DNA from: Eubacterium sp. | GTDB taxonomy: Bacteria; Bacillota_A; Clostridia; Lachnospirales; Lachnospiraceae | Direction: 5' to 3' | Assembly (NCBI GenBank): GCA_024687845.1 | Contig: JAILEL010000027.1 | Location: 1-6,203 of the forward strand | DNA length: 6,203 bases | Shown: one piece after another, positions 6,032-6,203 of the stretch | Layout of the letters: each line of letters begins with the position of its first letter | How positions within the stretch are numbered: position 1 is the stretch's first letter | The notes under the pieces: generated by a model | Told to the model about the DNA's origin: nothing | What the model saw: the letters and a program-made list of their open reading frames with translations, nothing else | Database searches by the model: none | Translations under genes and position numbers: made by a program

Positions 6032-6054
6032 AAAAAAACATCTGGCTAAGACAT
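6032..6054 (-). terminator. Weak terminator-like hairpin with U-tract
   Basis: In minus-strand RNA, AUGUCU (6049-6054) can pair with AGAUGU (6038-6043) around the loop UAGCC, with two G-U wobbles, and runs straight into seven U residues (6032-6038). It lies upstream of the operon promoter, so it could end transcription arriving from the right. The stem is weak, hence low confidence. Confidence 0.35.
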
Positions 6055-6164
6055 CCCTACTAACCATAAGTACCCATTCGAATTCGTTTTGTTAGCGTTA
6101 TTCGCATTAAAATCGTTTTTCGGCCAACATTTTGGAATCTTTTCATTACTTTTGCATTGTTGAA

Positions 6165-6203
6165 ATGAATCACGAACTGTTCATAGCGCAGCGCATGAAG
6201 CTT
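6165..6203 (+). CDS. Possible 5' end of a LolC/E-like permease gene (cut by window edge)
   Basis: Only 13 codons are visible, reading MNHELFIAQRMKL to the window end. From memory, Bacteroidota FtsX/LolC-E-like permeases often begin MNxE(L/Y/F)FIAxR, and the match is suggestive. There is no SD before the ATG, as is normal in Bacteroidota but unusual next to the SD-rich genes in this window. TACTTTTG (6147-6154) fits the Bacteroidota -7 consensus TAnnTTTG, but I find no TTTG at the proper -33 distance, and the implied 5' UTR would be very short. Thirteen residues cannot prove a family; an alternative minus-strand open frame covers the same bases. Confidence 0.3.
   Translation, partial: MNHELFIAQRMKL

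Larger units (their letters stand above)
5811..6164. other. Non-coding region upstream of the operon
   Basis: This stretch of roughly 350 bp holds the SD of the response regulator (5821-5830), a structured leader with a 10-bp inverted repeat (5848-5930), a possible 27-codon leader ORF (5862-5945), the operon promoter (5969-5996) and a weak terminator-like hairpin (6032-6054). The part at 6063-6164 has no feature I can support except open frames without starts on both strands and the 8-bp palindrome CGAATTCG (6079-6086). Confidence 0.6.

Noticed and set aside
6064..6168. Plus-strand open frames leading up to the start at 6165, one overlapping it as ATGA
   Set aside because: Two plus frames are open but neither has a start codon, SD or recognisable sequence; about 35 codons is within chance.
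6060..6203. Minus-strand open frame of 47 codons entering from the right edge and ending in TAG at 6060-6062
   Set aside because: It has no recognisable motif, and is in exact antisense codon register with the plus-strand start at 6165. An open frame of this length at an edge is not rare. It remains possible as a gene 3' end, given the weak terminator after it, but I cannot support it.
1..6203. CRISPR arrays, tRNA or rRNA genes, insertion-sequence ends
   Set aside because: I saw no regularly spaced repeats, no tRNA-like cloverleaf or rRNA sequence, and no transposase or terminal inverted repeats apart from the integrase stub.

Overview
The window looks like DNA from a low-GC Gram-positive bacterium, most likely a gut-type Clostridia/Lachnospiraceae. 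I infer this from strong Shine-Dalgarno sites (GGAGG-type), sigma-70/SigA-like -35/-10 boxes, AT-rich codon use and the protein families present. All secure genes lie on the minus strand, so transcription runs right to left.

The core (about 729-5996) is one four-gene operon. A promoter at 5969-5996 and a leader of about 150 nt precede an OmpR/PhoB-type response regulator (5103-5810) and a two-TM sensor kinase with almost no extracellular part (4089-5087). After an 88-bp regulatory gap come a LolD/MacB-type ABC ATPase (3305-4000) and an 858-residue FtsX-type permease with two large external domains (729-3305). This order is typical of Gram-positive modules that sense and resist cell-envelope stress or antimicrobial peptides. 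The kinase has no sensor domain, so the transporter probably supplies the signal, as in BceRS-BceAB. The permease, however, is a tandem-FtsX protein with 8 predicted TM segments, not a BceB-like one with 10 TM segments and a single external domain. The true substrate is unknown.

To the left, the permease stop codon almost touches the C-terminal stub of a tyrosine recombinase (484-723). Three catalytic residues remain, but the N-terminal half and box-I arginine are gone. A 13-bp palindrome and paired TTGAC repeats follow it. Next comes a separate gene with its own promoter, an XRE-family regulator carrying a desulfoferrodoxin-like Cys domain, which runs off the left edge (1-344). The recombinase stub implies that the operon sits at a mobile-element or rearrangement boundary.

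The right end (about 6000-6203) has no secure gene. It holds a weak terminator-like hairpin and, at the edge, a plus-strand start (6165) whose 13 residues resemble the N-terminus of Bacteroidota LolC/E-like permeases and which lacks a Shine-Dalgarno site. If that is right, the window crosses a junction between Firmicutes-type and Bacteroidota-type DNA, made either by horizontal transfer or by a chimeric assembly or clone.

The most interesting unexplained structure is non-coding. A two-part hairpin overlaps the ATPase ribosome-binding site and has a second, stronger SD on its far side. A pair of ATTGTAAT repeats exactly 22 bp apart lies upstream of the ATPase, with a related copy in the operon leader. 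The leader also has a 10-bp perfect inverted repeat around a possible 27-codon leader ORF. I did not find a clearly novel multi-gene system.
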